From JAFARZ01 sp036490795 (GTDB lineage: Bacteria; Actinomycetota; Actinomycetes; Streptosporangiales; Streptosporangiaceae), in contig DASXDG010000179.1 of NCBI GenBank assembly GCA_036490795.1, forward strand, positions 1 through 24,534: a stretch of 24,534 bases of DNA, in the 5' to 3' direction. How positions within the stretch are numbered: the first letter of the stretch is position 1; every line of letters starts with the position of its first letter. Made by a program: the position numbers and the translations under genes. Positions 22,812 through 24,534 of the stretch are shown in pieces. The notes under the pieces are model-generated. The model was not told where the DNA came from and ran no database searches. It saw only the letters and a program-made list of their open reading frames with translations.

Positions 22812-23258
22812 ATGGGCTACTTCGGATACGGCGAGCTGCCGCTGGTGCTGCTGGCGCTGCTCCGCCAGAGGCCGGTGAACGGCTACGAGCTGCTGGGGCA
22901 GCTCGGCAAGCTGTTCTCGCCCGGGTACGTGCCGTCGCCTGGCAGCGTCTATCCCGCCCTCTCGGCGCTCAGCCGGTCCGGGCTGATCGAGGCCAAGGAC
23001 GACAACGGCAAGAAGCAGTACCGGCTAACCCCGGCCGGCGAGGAGGCACTCGACGCGCGCCGGGACCAGCTCAGCGCGATCGAGGCCCGCTGCGGCGTCT
23101 GCCTGCGCGACCGCTCCGACGTCGAGGCCGAGCTCGGCCGACTCGAAGCTGCTGTGAGCGTCGCGTCGTCCCGCGCCGACCCCGCCACCCTGGTCAGCAT
23201 CCTGCGCGGCGCAACCAGCCAGGTGAAAGCTCTCGGCGATCCCAAGGAGAAGCCATGA
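22812..23258 (+). CDS. PadR-family transcriptional regulator
   Basis: 148 residues. Seen: a PadR winged helix at about 5-80 (LPLVLLALLRQRPVNGYELL, then SPGSVYPALSALSRSGLIEA and the wing KKQYRLTPAGEEAL). A short helical C-terminal part with two cysteines (EARCGVCLRDRSDVEAELGRLEAA) probably serves dimerisation. ATG at 22812 has GGTGAGAGG immediately upstream as a ribosome site. Its stop overlaps the start of the membrane-protein gene (ATGA), so PadR probably represses that gene and itself. PadR/membrane-protein pairs commonly respond to toxic or membrane-active compounds. Confidence 0.9.
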   Translation: MGYFGYGELPLVLLALLRQRPVNGYELLGQLGKLFSPGYVPSPGSVYPALSALSRSGLIEAKDDNGKKQYRLTPAGEEALDARRDQLSAIEARCGVCLRDRSDVEAELGRLEAAVSVASSRADPATLVSILRGATSQVKALGDPKEKP

Positions 23259-23599
23259 CAGTCAGCGACGACCCATTCGAATCAGCCGCGCGCCACGAGC
23301 ACGCCGACCAACTGCGCCGGGAAGCGGCAGTCGCCGCAGTCCGCAGCAGCCTCGGCACGGTGTCCGGCAGTCGCGGCATGCTGATCGCGATCGTGGTGTT
23401 CCTCGGCCCGTACGTGCCGTGGGCCTTGGTCCGCGCCGGGAACCACGCCTGGACGACGCCGACCGTTGGCAGGGCGATCGTCAGCTTCTTCATCGGAACG
23501 GGGCTTCCGTTCGCCGCCTACACCGGCTGGCTGCTCTTCCTGGTCTGGGTCTGGGCCATCGTCGCCGCGAGCATCCCGTCAGCCCGGCGCAAGCGCTAG
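23255..23599 (+). CDS. Small membrane protein co-transcribed with PadR
   Basis: 114 residues, no family assigned with certainty. Seen: a charged N-terminal helix (SAARHEHADQLRREAAVAAVRSSLG), then a hydrophobic segment GMLIAIVVFLGPYVPWALV, a loop, and two more hydrophobic stretches (AIVSFFIGTGLPFAAY and WLLFLVWVWAIVAASI), ending in basic ARRKR. So it probably crosses the membrane two or three times with the basic tail in the cytoplasm. It is reminiscent in layout of 2TM-type proteins, but not diagnostic. The ATG overlaps the PadR stop by 4 bases, so it is the most likely PadR target. Confidence 0.78.
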   Translation: MTVSDDPFESAARHEHADQLRREAAVAAVRSSLGTVSGSRGMLIAIVVFLGPYVPWALVRAGNHAWTTPTVGRAIVSFFIGTGLPFAAYTGWLLFLVWVWAIVAASIPSARRKR

Positions 23600-23608
23600 A
23601 GCCGCACG

Positions 23609-23835
23609 TCACGGTTCCAGGCCGGTCGCGGCCCGGAAGTCGTCCATGCAGAACGGCACCGACTCGTGCTCGCAGGTGAGCTGCCACGCGCCGTCGCGCT
23701 TGCGCAGGCCCAACGTGACGCGGAGCCACATGCTGAACTGCCCGACGGCGCCCATCCGGCCAGGCCGTGCACGAACGCGACGTCGCCGCCGGCCACCCGG
23801 ACCATGTGGCCGATCCAGAGAACCCGCGAGCCGCT
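23609..23835 (-). pseudogene. Remnant of a SnoaL/NTF2-like protein
   Basis: The C-terminus is clear: MWLRVTLGLRKRDGAWQLTC, then EHESVPFCMDDF and RAATGLEP, the usual end of actinobacterial SnoaL-like/ketosteroid-isomerase-like proteins. The preceding strand, HMVRVAGGDVAFVHGLAG, is in a different frame, so a small indel lies near 23750-23765. The first half of the gene is missing: upstream of about 23835 the reading is unrelated and meets the dispersed repeat at 23888. No activity is expected. The stop is 9 bases from the convergent membrane-protein stop. Confidence 0.65.
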
Positions 23836-23887
23836 CTACGGAAGGTTCAACCTGACGCTCCCGGTGTTCCCGTTCCGCTCCGGCGGA

Positions 23888-23955
23888 TTTCCGCTGGTCA
23901 GGCAGCACAGAATGCGCACCGGCGCGGGCAAGCCCGTAACGGGATTGTGACATTC
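23888..23955 (+). repeat. Dispersed repeat, copy 3
   Basis: 68 bases from TTTCCGCTGGTCAGG to GTGACATTC, in the same orientation as the other copies. The core CCCGTAACGGG forms a small hairpin. GCAGCACAGAAT at 23902-23913 can pair, with a 2-base bulge, with ATTCTGCTGC at 23968-23977, giving a longer imperfect stem. It follows the truncated 5' side of the SnoaL-like remnant. Confidence 0.75.
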
Positions 23956-24017
23956 ATATGGCCGGATATTCTGCTGCGCCGTTGCCAACAGCCACCGTAC
24001 GCCTGTCGGGGTAATGC

Positions 24018-24257
24018 GTGGCATGGGCTTCCGGTACACCGCAGACGAGTCGGCGGTCGGCCTGCCGCTCCGGCAAGGACCCGCCGGGACGTCGGCTTGT
24101 CGGCGAAGATTCCAAGTATCAGTTGTCCGATGACGACCGGGACTGGGTAGCGCGCGTGGTTGATGACCTCGGCCCGCTGACCCAGCGGCAGCGTGATGTG
24201 CTGGGCAGGTTGTTGCACCTGCCTGCGAGAACGCGCTGGCCGACGGAATACACGTGA
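24018..24257 (+). CDS. Small hypothetical protein (uncertain)
   Basis: At most 79 residues. The first 35 look non-coding. The stretch LSDDDRDWVARVVDDLGPLT, then QRQRDVLGRLLH, has the composition of a short helical domain found in many small actinobacterial proteins, some near integrated elements (recalled, not searched). The real start is unknown and could be much closer to the helix pair. It may be a remnant. Confidence 0.3.
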   Translation: MAWASGTPQTSRRSACRSGKDPPGRRLVGEDSKYQLSDDDRDWVARVVDDLGPLTQRQRDVLGRLLHLPARTRWPTEYT

Positions 24258-24534
24258 AAGATCTACGGCAGATGTGGGCTACACCAACGCGGTCGCTGCC
24301 GGTTGACAGATGAGTGGCACAAGCATCCCTGGCTGGCCGATAAACCCTGAAGGTCAACGCCCTGTTAGGGAATTGGTCATATCAAACGTCTCGCCTGCTG
24401 AGTACCAAATCCAGTGCTCACTCACTCAAGCTGGCCGCCAGGAACAGGCTGCGACCGCCCCGGTCTCCGAGCGGCGAGAGGCTGTCAGCATGTGCGTTGC
24501 GTTCCGCCACATCGACAACTGTTCGCGGTACCTG
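24258..24534. other. Window end without recognisable gene
   Basis: About 280 bases. I see no supported gene. An ATG at 24490 opens a frame that runs off the window after 15 codons and cannot be judged. A hairpin-like CCCTGTTAGGG occurs at 24360-24370. Confidence 0.5.

Noticed and set aside
19804..23955. CRISPR array or integron cassette array
   Set aside because: The repeats are 1.5-2.5 kb apart and diverged, with no cas genes and no integron integrase in the window; genes between them run in both directions.
24359..24383. Possible fourth copy of the dispersed repeat (CCCTGTTAGGG, AATTGGTCAT)
   Set aside because: Only the hairpin and a few following bases resemble the repeat; the GGCGCGGGCAAG core and the left half are missing and the spacing differs.

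Overview
The window is GC-rich DNA with third-position GC bias, DesK/NarL-type two-component systems beside ABC exporters, a secreted class-2-type lipase and GTG/TTG starts. This points to a high-GC actinomycete (Actinomycetota). The genus cannot be fixed from the sequence alone.

Positions 1-8890 hold one tight minus-strand operon and its divergent regulator. Transcription starts near 7870 and reads: flavin-dependent monooxygenase (NtaA/SnaA/DszA type), lipoprotein solute-binding protein of family 5, two Dpp/Nik-type permeases, two ATPases, then a second monooxygenase of the same family. A LysR-type regulator is divergent, and the shared intergenic region carries a T-N11-A palindrome. The unit looks like uptake plus oxidative cleavage of a small organic compound, possibly a sulfur or amino-acid adduct; the substrate is inferred. 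The first monooxygenase lacks about 39 residues that its sister has.

Positions 8942-9933 encode a secreted alpha/beta-hydrolase lipase. Positions 10284-15431 encode a MacB-like ABC exporter (ATPase plus FtsX-type permease) divergent from a DesK-like kinase and NarL-type response regulator. Positions 15472-19539 hold a second such module on the minus strand: HAMP-type kinase, a response regulator split by a frameshift, and an ABC-2 exporter ATPase and permease. Several units start with a TANNNT -10 hexamer exactly 6 bases before the start codon, so they are probably leaderless.

From about 19688 onward the window changes character. An ABC ATPase gene is cut off exactly at its Walker A lysine by a short repeat. 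Related copies of this repeat occur at 22326 and 23888, in the same orientation. Between them lie an HTH/nucleotidyltransferase pair (toxin-antitoxin or defence-like), an unrecognised 357-residue protein, a PadR regulator with a small membrane protein, and two decayed genes (PPOX-type flavin protein and SnoaL-like protein). This right-hand part reads as a rearranged accessory region. The repeat family and its link to broken genes is the least explained signal in the window.
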